Assembly (NCBI GenBank): GCA_964544655.1
Contig: CAZJCM010000042.1
Span: 1-20,045 of the forward strand
Source of the DNA: HyVt-443 sp964544655
GTDB lineage: Bacteria; Pseudomonadota; Gammaproteobacteria; Chromatiales; Chromatiaceae
Direction: 5' to 3'
Length of the DNA: 20,045 nt
The position numbers and the translations under genes were made by a program. A model generated the notes under the pieces. That model was not told where the DNA came from and did no database searches. It saw only the letters and a list, made by a program, of their open reading frames with translations. This document shows, one piece after another, positions 7,502-15,234 of the stretch; position 1 is the first letter of the stretch, and each line of letters starts with the position of its first letter.

Positions 7502-8304
7502 TCTGCCGGCACAAGCCGGCATGGCCGCTCGAAATGCTGCTGCTGGCCGCTCTCCTGGCAGTGGCTGGTTGCACGCCGGACAACACCCGGTCTGATCTGG
7601 CAGGCTCTGAGGAGCTGGGTGGCAGTGGCCGGCAAATGACTGGTGAGGGCGCCATCTATGTCAAGATGGCCATCGGCTATATGCGTGCCGGCAAGATCGA
7701 CATCGCCCTGCAGCAGGTGCGCAAGGCGTTGCGTGTGGAGCCGGGTAATGCGGATGCCCATGGGGTGCTCGCACTGATCTATGAACGGCTGGGGGAAAAT
7801 GCCCTGGCTGAACGCTACTTCAACAAAGGGTTGTCGCTGAATCCACGTGATTCCTTCATCCACAATGCCTATGGGGCTTATCTGTGCAAGCAGAAGCGGT
7901 ACCAGGAGGCAGACGAGCAGTTTGCGCTGGCACTACGCAATCCGCTCTATCCAACCCCGGAAGTGGCACTGACCAATGCCGGGCTGTGCCGGCAGAAACA
8001 GGGCGATATAGCGGCTGCAGCAGGGTATCTGCGCTCGGCCCTGCAGCGCAATCCACGCTTTCCCGTGGCCCTGCTGCAGATGGCCATGATCAGCCTGGAT
8101 CAGGCCAATTACCTCTCTGCCCGGGCCTATCTGCAACGCTATCAGGAAGTGGCCCGGCACACCGCCGAATCGCTCTGGGTTGGCATTCAGGTGGAGCGGC
8201 AGCTGGGTGACCAGGATGCCCTGGCCAGTTACAAGTTATCATTAAAGAACAACTTTCCGGATTCCCGGGAGGCCCAACGATTGAGAGAGTCGGATTTTCG
8301 ATGA
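7498..8304 (+). CDS. pilW: PilW/PilF, TPR lipoprotein for type IV pilus biogenesis
   Basis: This is an outer-membrane TPR lipoprotein that acts as pilotin for the PilQ secretin (PilF in Pseudomonas, PilW/YfgC-region homologue elsewhere). The 268 residues start with a lipoprotein signal: basic n-region, hydrophobic core, and lipobox VAGC with the lipidated Cys25. About five to six TPR units follow, e.g. KMAIGYMRAGKIDIALQQ and ALIYERLGENALAERYF. The start overlaps the rlmN stop (ATGA) and has GGGAGG at 7484-7489 in good position. A strong hairpin, TGCCGGC-ACAA-GCCGGCA, occupies 7504-7521 just inside the gene. No pilus genes are in the window, so the pilus role comes from family knowledge and conserved gene order. 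Confidence 0.9.
   Translation: MICRHKPAWPLEMLLLAALLAVAGCTPDNTRSDLAGSEELGGSGRQMTGEGAIYVKMAIGYMRAGKIDIALQQVRKALRVEPGNADAHGVLALIYERLGENALAERYFNKGLSLNPRDSFIHNAYGAYLCKQKRYQEADEQFALALRNPLYPTPEVALTNAGLCRQKQGDIAAAAGYLRSALQRNPRFPVALLQMAMISLDQANYLSARAYLQRYQEVARHTAESLWVGIQVERQLGDQDALASYKLSLKNNFPDSREAQRLRESDFR
7504..7521 (+). other. Hairpin at codons 3-8 of pilW
   Basis: TGCCGGC-ACAA-GCCGGCA is a perfect 7-pair, GC-rich stem with a 4-base loop, beginning four bases after the start codon. Structure here can hinder ribosome loading, and ribosomes finishing rlmN could open it. This is inference. Confidence 0.45.
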
Positions 8305-9272
8305 ATACGGCAGTTACCGACCAGTCACCCGATGCGGCCGCCATGGAAGGCCCAGGCGCAAGACTCAAGGCGCTGCGTGTGGCACAGGAGCTGGAACTGT
8401 CACGCGTTGCCACGTTGCTCCACCTGAGCGATGAAAAGCTGGAGGCGCTGGAGTCTGACGACTATGCCCGGCTGCCGGGATCAGTCTTCATTCAGGGCTA
8501 TATCCGCAATTACGCCCGAGTGCTGGGAGTGCCGGCGGAACCGTTGCTGAAGGCCTTTCATGCCCAGATGCCTGGCGGTGGCCGTCAGCCGGATCTGAAA
8601 ATCACCCAGGTCAGGCATGAGGTGCGTAGCAGCCATCTGCTGGTGCGTCTGATGACATGGGTCATCGTGCTTGGCCTGATTGGCCTGGTAGTGGTCTGGT
8701 GGCGTGGCTATCTGCAGTGGCCACTGCAGACGGCCTCCGATGGACAGGCGTCGCCGGCCGGATTGAACAGCATTCAGGCGGAGGATGCGCCTGCAGGGAT
8801 GGCAGATGAACTCCCCGTCCTCCAGACGCTGGATGAGCAGGAACAAGCGCTGCCAACGCCACCGGCTGCTCCGGATCAAGCGCCGCCGCCCGCTGCTGCC
8901 ACGGCAGTGCCGGACGCCGCCGGGACGGTACCGGTGGAGACACCACCGGCGCCGGCAGAGGAGAAGCCTGAAACCGCAGGGGAGAAGGCTGAAACCGCAC
9001 CGGCGCCGGCAGTGGCAGAGACGGTGGTGTTCGAGTTTACCGGTACCTCCTGGTCGAAGGTCCGTGATGCCGACGGCAAGCTTCTCATCATGGGTGAGAT
9101 CGGCAAGGGCACGCGTCGTGTGCTGCAGGGCCGGCCACCCTATGACGTGGTCCTGGGCAATGCCGCTGCTGTGACATTGACGGTGAATGGCCAGCCCTTC
9201 GACATCGCCCCGTTTACCCGCGGCAACGTGGCCCGGTTGCGACTCGATCCCGAACGGCTGAAACGGCAGTGA
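8301..9272 (+). CDS. rodZ: RodZ, cytoskeletal/cell-shape membrane protein
   Basis: RodZ links MreB filaments in the cytoplasm to the elongasome across the inner membrane. The 323 residues show a cytoplasmic Cro/CI-type helix-turn-helix domain (about 18-85, with LKALRVAQELELSRVATLL and the signature GSVFIQGYIRNYARVLG), one membrane helix (about 113-134), a long proline/alanine/glutamate-rich periplasmic linker (about 145-240), and a C-terminal DUF4115 beta domain (about 245-318, with SWSKVRDADGKLL and PFDIAPF). It begins by ATGA overlap with pilW and has only a weak ribosome binding site, which points to translational coupling. ispG, usually the next gene, is absent. Confidence 0.94.
   Translation: MNTAVTDQSPDAAAMEGPGARLKALRVAQELELSRVATLLHLSDEKLEALESDDYARLPGSVFIQGYIRNYARVLGVPAEPLLKAFHAQMPGGGRQPDLKITQVRHEVRSSHLLVRLMTWVIVLGLIGLVVVWWRGYLQWPLQTASDGQASPAGLNSIQAEDAPAGMADELPVLQTLDEQEQALPTPPAAPDQAPPPAAATAVPDAAGTVPVETPPAPAEEKPETAGEKAETAPAPAVAETVVFEFTGTSWSKVRDADGKLLIMGEIGKGTRRVLQGRPPYDVVLGNAAAVTLTVNGQPFDIAPFTRGNVARLRLDPERLKRQ
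8944..9012 (+). repeat. Repeats within the rodZ linker
   Basis: The 15-base unit CACCGGCGCCGGCAG occurs at 8944-8958 and again at 8998-9012. Between them lie two near-identical 18-base units with a 21-base period (8961-8978 and 8982-8999, one difference), encoding EKPETAG and EKAETAP. The repeats keep the reading frame and lie in the low-complexity periplasmic linker of RodZ. Confidence 0.8.
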
Positions 9273-9300
9273 GCGGCCGCACAGTGCCCTGAACTCATTA

Positions 9301-9317
9301 CCGGCGGGTGTCGCCGG
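9301..9317 (+). other. Hairpin in the rodZ-hisS gap
   Basis: CCGGCG-GGTGT-CGCCGG is a perfect 6-pair GC stem, 28 bases after the rodZ stop and 30 before hisS. It has no T-run. It sits where ispG is normally found and could affect transcript processing. Otherwise this 74-base gap shows nothing. Confidence 0.35.
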
Positions 9318-9346
9318 ACCGATGCACCGAGACAGTAATAACAATC

Positions 9347-10615
9347 ATGGCAAAGAACATTCAGGCAATCCGCGGCATGCACGACATCCTGCCGGAGCAG
9401 GGGCGGTTGTGGCAGTTTCTGGAAGACCGGGTACGCGAAGTACTGGACGGCTATGGTTATCGGGAGATACGCACGCCGATCCTGGAGATGACGGAGCTGT
9501 TCAAGCGTTCCATCGGCGAGGTGACCGATATCGTCGAGAAGGAGATGTATACGTTTCAGGACCGAAATGGTGACAGTCTCACCCTGCGTCCAGAAGGCAC
9601 AGCGGGTTGTGTGCGTGCCGGCATTCAGCATGGCCTGTTCCATAATCAGGTGCAGCGGCTCTGGTATCGCGGTCCCATGTTTCGCCATGAACGGCCGCAG
9701 AAGGGGCGCTACCGGCAGTTCTTCCAGATCGGTGTCGAGGCGTTCGGTCTCGACGGGCCGGATATCGATCTGGAGATCATCCTCATCACCAGGAGATTCT
9801 GGCGGGCACTGGGGCTGGATGACCTGGAACTGCAGATCAATACCCTCGGCACGGCCGAAGAGCGGGTGCAGTACCGGCAGCAACTGGTGGCCTATTTCTC
9901 CGCTCATAAGGCGTCCCTGGATGAGGATAGCCTGCGCCGGCTGGAGAGCAACCCCTTGCGTATCCTGGATAGCAAGAATCCGCAAATGGCGGCGTTGATC
10001 GCCGCCGCGCCGACTCTGATGGATCATCTTGGCGAGGCCTCCAGGGCCCATTTCGACCGGTTGCGGGAAGGGCTGGATGCGGCGGGTGTCAGCTACCGGG
10101 TCAATCCGCGGCTGGTGCGCGGGCTGGACTACTATGCCCGCACTGTGTTCGAGTGGGTTACCCAGCGGCTGGGAGCCCAAGGCACGGTCTGCGCGGGAGG
10201 ACGGTATGATGGCCTGGTGGCGCAGCTGGGTGGGCGGCCGACGCCGGCCATCGGCTTTGCCATGGGTATCGAGCGCCTGGTCAGTCTGCTGGAGGAGAAG
10301 CAGGCGGCTCTGGATCTGAAGCCGCCCCACGCCTATCTGGTACTGGTGGGAGAGGGGCCGCAGCGGCATGGAATGGCTCTGGCCGAAGGGTTGCGGGACC
10401 GGCTGCCAGGATTGCGCTTGCTGACCCATTGCGGCAGCGGCAGTTTCAAGAGCCAGTTCAAGAAAGCGGATCGCAGTGGGGCCGGGTACGCCCTGGTGCT
10501 GGGCGAGGATGAACTGGCCAATGGTCTGATCGGTATCAAACCGCTGCGTGGGCAGGGAGAACAGCAGACTGTCGAGCTGGAGGAATTGGCCTCACATCTG
10601 CAATCGCTGATCTGA
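9347..10615 (+). CDS. hisS: Histidyl-tRNA synthetase
   Basis: HisRS charges tRNA-His with histidine using ATP; it is a cytosolic class II homodimer. The 422 residues match the family. Motifs visible: the N-terminal IQAIRGMHDILP; motif 2, RHERPQKGRYRQFFQ; the histidine-specific LVRGLDYYARTVFEW; AGGRYDGLV; and motif 3 around AIGFAMGIERL, followed by the anticodon-binding alpha/beta domain. The ATG at 9347 gives the family-typical MAKNIQAIRGMHD. A GTG at 9308 would add 13 unrelated residues. No upstream attenuator with a run of His codons is seen. Confidence 0.97.
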   Translation: MAKNIQAIRGMHDILPEQGRLWQFLEDRVREVLDGYGYREIRTPILEMTELFKRSIGEVTDIVEKEMYTFQDRNGDSLTLRPEGTAGCVRAGIQHGLFHNQVQRLWYRGPMFRHERPQKGRYRQFFQIGVEAFGLDGPDIDLEIILITRRFWRALGLDDLELQINTLGTAEERVQYRQQLVAYFSAHKASLDEDSLRRLESNPLRILDSKNPQMAALIAAAPTLMDHLGEASRAHFDRLREGLDAAGVSYRVNPRLVRGLDYYARTVFEWVTQRLGAQGTVCAGGRYDGLVAQLGGRPTPAIGFAMGIERLVSLLEEKQAALDLKPPHAYLVLVGEGPQRHGMALAEGLRDRLPGLRLLTHCGSGSFKSQFKKADRSGAGYALVLGEDELANGLIGIKPLRGQGEQQTVELEELASHLQSLI

Positions 10616-10687
10616 TATCGGCTGACGAATATCGCCCCAACGCCGGCAGGCGGTGGGCAAACGGGATAACGAAACGGGAAAACGACA

Positions 10688-11323
10688 ATGGTAGACGTGA
10701 ATCTTTCAGAAGAGGAACAGGTCGAGGCGCTGAAGAAGTGGTGGAAAGAGAACGGCCGCTCGGTCATCGGTGGCGTAGTCATCGGCCTGGGGGCCGTATT
10801 TGGCTGGCAGTACTGGACCGAGCACCAGCAGAATCTGGCGAATCAGGCATCGATTCGTTTTGAACAGCTCAACCAGTCGGTTGCTGCAGGCGCCTACGAT
10901 GCTGCGGAAAAGCAGGCCGCGGCGCTGATCAATGACCATCAGGGCACACCCTATGCGCTGTTCTCCGCCCTAGAACTGGCCAAGGTGAAGCTTGCCGGCA
11001 AGGACACTCAGGGCGCCCTGGCGCAGCTGCAGTGGGTAGTGGAAAACAGCAGTGAGGCCGGATTCACCGAAATCGCCCGCCTGCGCATGGCGCGGATCCA
11101 GCTGGCGGAAGGAAACACCGAGGCGGCAAGCAGCCTTATCGCTGCGGCGGGTGATGCGGCCTTTGGTGGCGAATATGCAGAGCTCCGCGGCGACGTGGCG
11201 CGTGCCAAAGGCGATATCAAGGCCGCCCGTGCTGCCTATCGGGAGGCACTTTCCAACGCAGTGAGCAATGCCAGCCTGGTGCAGATGAAACTCGATGACC
11301 TGCCCGCAAGTGCTACGCTCTGA
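10688..11323 (+). CDS. yfgM: YfgM, translocon-associated ancillary TPR protein
   Basis: YfgM is an inner-membrane protein with a periplasmic TPR domain that associates with SecYEG and the chaperone PpiD. The 211 residues show an acidic, short cytoplasmic N-terminus (VDVNLSEEEQVEALKKWW), a single membrane helix at about residues 25-42, then a TPR-like domain (LEQ/AKxxL helices such as GTPYALFSALELAKVKLAG). The order hisS-yfgM-bamB-der is the conserved one. The 72 bases before it contain no strong ribosome binding site; GGGA upstream of the ATG is the best candidate. Confidence 0.92.
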   Translation: MVDVNLSEEEQVEALKKWWKENGRSVIGGVVIGLGAVFGWQYWTEHQQNLANQASIRFEQLNQSVAAGAYDAAEKQAAALINDHQGTPYALFSALELAKVKLAGKDTQGALAQLQWVVENSSEAGFTEIARLRMARIQLAEGNTEAASSLIAAAGDAAFGGEYAELRGDVARAKGDIKAARAAYREALSNAVSNASLVQMKLDDLPASATL

Positions 11324-11324
11324 T

Positions 11325-11329
11325 GGAGG
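11325..11329 (+). promoter_or_regulatory. Ribosome binding site deciding the bamB start
   Basis: GGAGG lies eight bases before the ATG at 11338. The alternative ATG at 11323, which overlaps the yfgM stop codon, would place this site inside the gene, so the downstream ATG is preferred. Confidence 0.75.
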
Positions 11330-11337
11330 TATTGGCC

Positions 11338-12513
11338 ATGTCGCGTAATCTATTGCTGGCAGCCCTGATACTGTTGCTGGCCGGCTGCGGTTCCATGAAT
11401 CCGATCGACTGGCTCGCTCCCGACGAGGAGGCCAATCCGCCAACGGAACTGGAAGAGATGGCCAATCAGATATCCATCCGCACCCTTTGGCGCAGCTCCG
11501 TCGGCAGTGGCAGTGATGAACTACGGGTGAAGCTGGTGCCGGCGATCGATGCCGGCCGGGTCTATGTGGCGGATGCCGGGGGGCTGGTGGTGGCGCTGGA
11601 TGCGACCAACGGAAAACCGGTCTGGCGGTCGGCGACCGAACTGGAGATCAGTGGCGGCCCCGGCGTGGGGGACGGCCTGGTCCTGCTCGGTACCGGAAAT
11701 GCCGAACTGGTTGCCCTGGACGTCGCTACAGGTGCGGAGCGCTGGCGGACCCGGGTCAGCAGCGAAGTGCTGTCGGTGCCGGTGGCAGCGGATGGGGTTG
11801 TCATCGTCCACACGGTGGATGGTAAGCTGTTCGCCCTGGATAGCAGCAACGGTAAGCAGCTTTGGGTCTACGACCGCTCGGTGCCGGTGCTGACCCTGTA
11901 CGGCAACAGCTCCCCGGTGATCGACAATGGCCTGGTGGTGGCCGGGTTCGCCACAGGCAAGCTGGTCGCCTTGGATCTGCATAGCGGTGAGATCCAGTGG
12001 GAAGTGAGTGTCAGTGTCCCAAAAGGCCGTTCTGAGCTGGAACGGATGGTGGATATCGATGGTGATCCCCTGATCCACGAGGGGGTGGTCTACGTCACCA
12101 GCTATCAGGGCGAGATGGCCGCAGTGGCGGAGGATAGTGGCGTGGTGCTGTGGCGGCGCAAACTCTCATCCCATGTCGGGGCAGCGGCAGACTGGCGTAA
12201 CCTCTATGTGACCGATACATCGGGCCAGGTTTGGGCCTTCGATCCGCAGAATGGCTCGGCGCTATGGAAGAACAAGAAACTGCGCTATCGCCGCCTCTCC
12301 GCCCCCGCGGTGCTCGGTGACTATGTGATAGTGGGAGATTTCGAAGGCTATCTGCACTGGTTGTCACGTGACGACGGCCGCCTGCAGGCGCGTATCAGGA
12401 TTGGCAGCAGACCCATTTCCAGTCCGCCTGTGGTGGTGGACGAAGTGGCTTACGTCTATGGCGATGGTGGCGATATCGCCGCCCTTACCCTGGCTGGGGG
12501 CGAGAAGCCTTAG
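11338..12513 (+). CDS. bamB: BamB, outer-membrane beta-barrel assembly lipoprotein
   Basis: BamB is the WD40/PQQ-like beta-propeller lipoprotein of the BAM complex; it scaffolds BamA for outer-membrane protein insertion. The start at 11338 gives a compact lipoprotein signal (MSRNLLLAALILLLAGCGS) with lipobox LAGC, and a 391-residue protein, the same size as E. coli BamB (392). Repeated propeller blades are visible as recurring VYVADAGGLVVALDATNGKPVWR-like and GKLFALDSSNGKQLW-like strands. It follows yfgM by 14 bases, and its stop codon directly abuts the der start codon. Confidence 0.95.
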   Translation: MSRNLLLAALILLLAGCGSMNPIDWLAPDEEANPPTELEEMANQISIRTLWRSSVGSGSDELRVKLVPAIDAGRVYVADAGGLVVALDATNGKPVWRSATELEISGGPGVGDGLVLLGTGNAELVALDVATGAERWRTRVSSEVLSVPVAADGVVIVHTVDGKLFALDSSNGKQLWVYDRSVPVLTLYGNSSPVIDNGLVVAGFATGKLVALDLHSGEIQWEVSVSVPKGRSELERMVDIDGDPLIHEGVVYVTSYQGEMAAVAEDSGVVLWRRKLSSHVGAAADWRNLYVTDTSGQVWAFDPQNGSALWKNKKLRYRRLSAPAVLGDYVIVGDFEGYLHWLSRDDGRLQARIRIGSRPISSPPVVVDEVAYVYGDGGDIAALTLAGGEKP

Positions 12514-13911
12514 ATGCTCCCGGTAATTGCTTTGGTCGGCCGTCCCAATGTCGGCAAATCGACCCTGTTCAACCGCCTCACCAGAAGCCGCGATGCCCTG
12601 GTGGCTGACCAGCCTGGCCTGACCCGGGACCGGCAGTACGGCGTCGGCAGGCTGGGCAGCAAGCCCTATGTGGTGGTGGATACGGGTGGCATCAGCGGTG
12701 AAGAGGAGGGTGTCGAACTGCTGATGGGACAGCAGGTGCAGGCCGCTATCGACGAGGCGGATCACATCCTGCTGATGCTGGACGCCAAAGACGGCTGCAC
12801 TGCTGGTGATGAGCAGATCGCCACCCAGTTACGGCGCACCGGCAAGCCGATCACCGTGGTGGTGAACAAGAGCGAGAATCTGGACAAGGAGCTGGCGGGG
12901 GTGGAGTTCCATGCCCTGGGGCTGGGCCAGCCGGTGCCTATCGCGGCCGTCCACGGCCGGGGTGTCAAGGGGCTGATCAATGAGGTCCTCGAGGCATTTC
13001 CGGCACCGGAGGAGCCTGACCAGGCTGCAGCTGAGAAGGGGATTCAGATTGCTGTGGTCGGGCGGCCCAACGTCGGCAAGTCGACACTGGTGAACCGTCT
13101 GCTGGGTGAGGAGCGGGTGGTTGCCTTCGACCAGCCGGGAACTACCCGTGATAGCGTATTCATCTCCTTTTCCCATGATGACAAACCCTATACCCTGATA
13201 GATACCGCAGGCGTCAGGCGGCGTAGCCGGATCAATGAGGCTATTGAAAAATTCAGTGTGATCAAGACGCTGCAGGCGATCGAACAGGCCAATGTGGTGT
13301 TGCTGGTGCTGGATGCCAAGCAGGGAGTGGGTGAGCAGGATGCCAATCTGGCCGGCCACATACTCGACAGCGGGCGTGCGCTGGTGGTGGTGATCAACAA
13401 ATGGGATGGCCTGACCCAAGAGCAGCGGGAGGAGATCAAGGCTGAATTGGCACGCAAGCTGCCGTTTCTCGATTTTGCCACCCATCGGTTTATTTCCGCC
13501 CTGCATGGCTCTGGTGTCGGCACCCTCTACCAAGCGGTAGACAGGGCCTACGCCAACGCTTTGCGTGACCTCTCCACACCGGAATTGACGCGTATCCTGG
13601 AGCGGGCGGTGGAGGCACATCAGCCGCCCCATGTGCATGGTCGGCGAATCAAACTGCGCTATGCCCATCAGGGCGGCAAGAATCCACCCATCATCGTCAT
13701 CCATGGCAATCAGACAGATGCGGTGCCGCCACCGTACAAACGCTACCTGGTGAACCGTTTTCGCCAGGTGTTGGATCTGCATGGTACGCCGGTCCGGCTG
13801 GAGTTCAAATCCGGGACGAACCCATACCAGGGCCGCAAGAACAAGCTTACCGAGCGGCAGATGCGGAAGCGCCAGCGTCTGAAAAAGTATGTCAAGCGCA
13901 AGAAGAAATGA
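12514..13911 (+). CDS. der: Der (EngA), tandem-domain ribosome assembly GTPase
   Basis: Der is an essential double GTPase needed for late 50S subunit assembly. The 465 residues carry two G domains and a C-terminal KH-like domain. G1 reads GRPNVGKST in both (from residues 9 and 183), G3 reads DTGG and DTAG, and G4 of the second domain is NKWD (295-298). G4 of the first domain is NKSE (118-121), with Glu for the canonical Asp. The linker between G domains is short and lacks the long acidic insert of E. coli Der, which explains the shorter length. The C-terminus is strongly basic (RMRKRQ-type, ending KRKKK), as expected for rRNA binding. It starts immediately after the bamB stop, so translational coupling is likely. 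Confidence 0.96.
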   Translation: MLPVIALVGRPNVGKSTLFNRLTRSRDALVADQPGLTRDRQYGVGRLGSKPYVVVDTGGISGEEEGVELLMGQQVQAAIDEADHILLMLDAKDGCTAGDEQIATQLRRTGKPITVVVNKSENLDKELAGVEFHALGLGQPVPIAAVHGRGVKGLINEVLEAFPAPEEPDQAAAEKGIQIAVVGRPNVGKSTLVNRLLGEERVVAFDQPGTTRDSVFISFSHDDKPYTLIDTAGVRRRSRINEAIEKFSVIKTLQAIEQANVVLLVLDAKQGVGEQDANLAGHILDSGRALVVVINKWDGLTQEQREEIKAELARKLPFLDFATHRFISALHGSGVGTLYQAVDRAYANALRDLSTPELTRILERAVEAHQPPHVHGRRIKLRYAHQGGKNPPIIVIHGNQTDAVPPPYKRYLVNRFRQVLDLHGTPVRLEFKSGTNPYQGRKNKLTERQMRKRQRLKKYVKRKKK

Positions 13912-13983
13912 CCGGGCATCTGGCTGACACCAGGTAAGCCTACGCGGGCGGTGCGAAGTGGTGTTTGAAGGAGCGCAGGATAG

Positions 13984-15168
13984 GTGACAGAGAAACGAAA
14001 GCAAACGGAGGGCCCGGTCAACGCCACCGATGTACTGTCCCAGCTCGTTGAATATCTTTATGCCATGGGCCTGCGCACCTTGCTGGCCGCGCTGCTGGTG
14101 GCGTTGGTGGTCTATTTCGCCGCCCAAAGCGAAGCAGTCACAGGCGGTATGGATATCTGGCTGGCGGCGGTCTTCGTCGTCACCTCGCTGCGGTTGTTGC
14201 TGGTCTGGTTCAGGCAGCGTAGTCAGCAGGCGTATTCGCCACGGGTGTGGGCGCAGGCCTATGCCGTGGGGGCGTTGGCATCCGGCGTGCTGTGGGGTAC
14301 CTTGATCCTGTTCGTGGATCCCGCGCAGTCGATCTATTTTCAACTGTTCCTGCTGGTGGTCCTGAGCGGCATGCCAATTGCCGCCATGCCTGCTGACTCT
14401 ACATATCCGCCGGTCTATTACGCTTTTTCCATCCCTATCGTCACCGCGTTGCTGTACTGGGCGTTGTTCATCATGGTGCACCTCAATCTGCACTTCGTTT
14501 TCGTGCTCATTGCCTATGTCATCATTCTTGGCGTGACGGCGGTGACTTATCACCAGAACATGCGCCTCACTATCGAGACCCGGTTGCAGAACGACGAACT
14601 GATTCAGCGCCTGTCTGGTGCCAATCGCCAACTGGAGGAGATGGCCTATCTGGATCCGCTCACCGGTCTCTCCAACCGGCGCTGGTTTCAGATGCAGACC
14701 GAGAAAGACCTGGATCAGGGACTGAATAGTGGACGCCGGCTGGCACTGATGCTGATCGACCTGGACAACTTCAAGCAAGTCAACGATACCCTGGGGCATG
14801 ATGCCGGTGACGCCCTGCTGCTCTGCATCGCCCGCCGATTGAAAGAATCGCTGCAGCTCTTCTGTGAGCAATCGGGCAAGCTAGGCAGGGCGGCCCGTTT
14901 TGGCGGAGACGAGTTCACCATCCTGTTGGATAACATGGATGGCCGTACAGGTCTCGCCTTGACCGCAAGGGGCATTCTCGATCGCCTCAATCAACCGGTG
15001 ATGCTGGATGGAACGGAGTGGGAGCCCAGCGCCAGCATTGGCATAGCCCTGTTTCCGGAGCACGCGAATCATTTCAGCGCGCTCATGCGCAGTGCCGATA
15101 TCGCCATGTATCTGGCGAAGAAAGAGGGGCGCAATCAATACCGCTTCTTCAGTCCTGATCTGGCTTGA
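13984..15168 (+). CDS. Membrane-bound diguanylate cyclase (six-helix sensor plus GGDEF)
   Basis: This 394-residue protein probably makes cyclic di-GMP from two GTP at the inner membrane. About six hydrophobic helices (near 32-48, 58-76, 95-111, 118-136, 146-165, 170-188) are followed by a short coiled linker (about 195-222) and a GGDEF domain starting with DPLTGLSNRRWF. The active-site motif GGDEF is intact (307-311), as is the metal-site region LMLIDLDNFKQVNDTLGHDAG. The product-inhibition I-site RxxD is absent: GKLG stands at that place. No EAL domain is present. The sensor part resembles no MASE family that I recognise with confidence, so its signal is unknown. The start is GTG at 13984, with AAGGAG at 13968-13973 and AGGA at 13977. 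It follows der by 72 bases and may be cotranscribed. It converges on xseA. Confidence 0.88.
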   Translation: MTEKRKQTEGPVNATDVLSQLVEYLYAMGLRTLLAALLVALVVYFAAQSEAVTGGMDIWLAAVFVVTSLRLLLVWFRQRSQQAYSPRVWAQAYAVGALASGVLWGTLILFVDPAQSIYFQLFLLVVLSGMPIAAMPADSTYPPVYYAFSIPIVTALLYWALFIMVHLNLHFVFVLIAYVIILGVTAVTYHQNMRLTIETRLQNDELIQRLSGANRQLEEMAYLDPLTGLSNRRWFQMQTEKDLDQGLNSGRRLALMLIDLDNFKQVNDTLGHDAGDALLLCIARRLKESLQLFCEQSGKLGRAARFGGDEFTILLDNMDGRTGLALTARGILDRLNQPVMLDGTEWEPSASIGIALFPEHANHFSALMRSADIAMYLAKKEGRNQYRFFSPDLA

Positions 15169-15197
15169 CGTCTGCTGGAACGGATACCGTTGCCGCT

Positions 15198-15220
15198 GCC
15201 CTGTGATGGTGGCGCAGGGC
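15198..15220. terminator. Possible weak terminator between convergent genes
   Basis: GCCCTG and CAGGGC form a 6-pair stem around an 11-base loop in the 66-base gap between the convergent diguanylate cyclase and xseA genes. No T-run follows on either strand, so support is weak; position is the main argument. Confidence 0.25.
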
Positions 15221-15234
15221 AAAATGACTGCCGA

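Noticed and set aside
9140..10429. 429-codon open frame on the minus strand over hisS
   Set aside because: Antisense shadow of hisS, with no recognisable protein features.
12829..14871. 680-codon open frame on the minus strand over der and the diguanylate cyclase
   Set aside because: Long antisense frames are common in GC-rich genes. The His/Gln-rich translation has no domain, and the plus-strand genes are certain.
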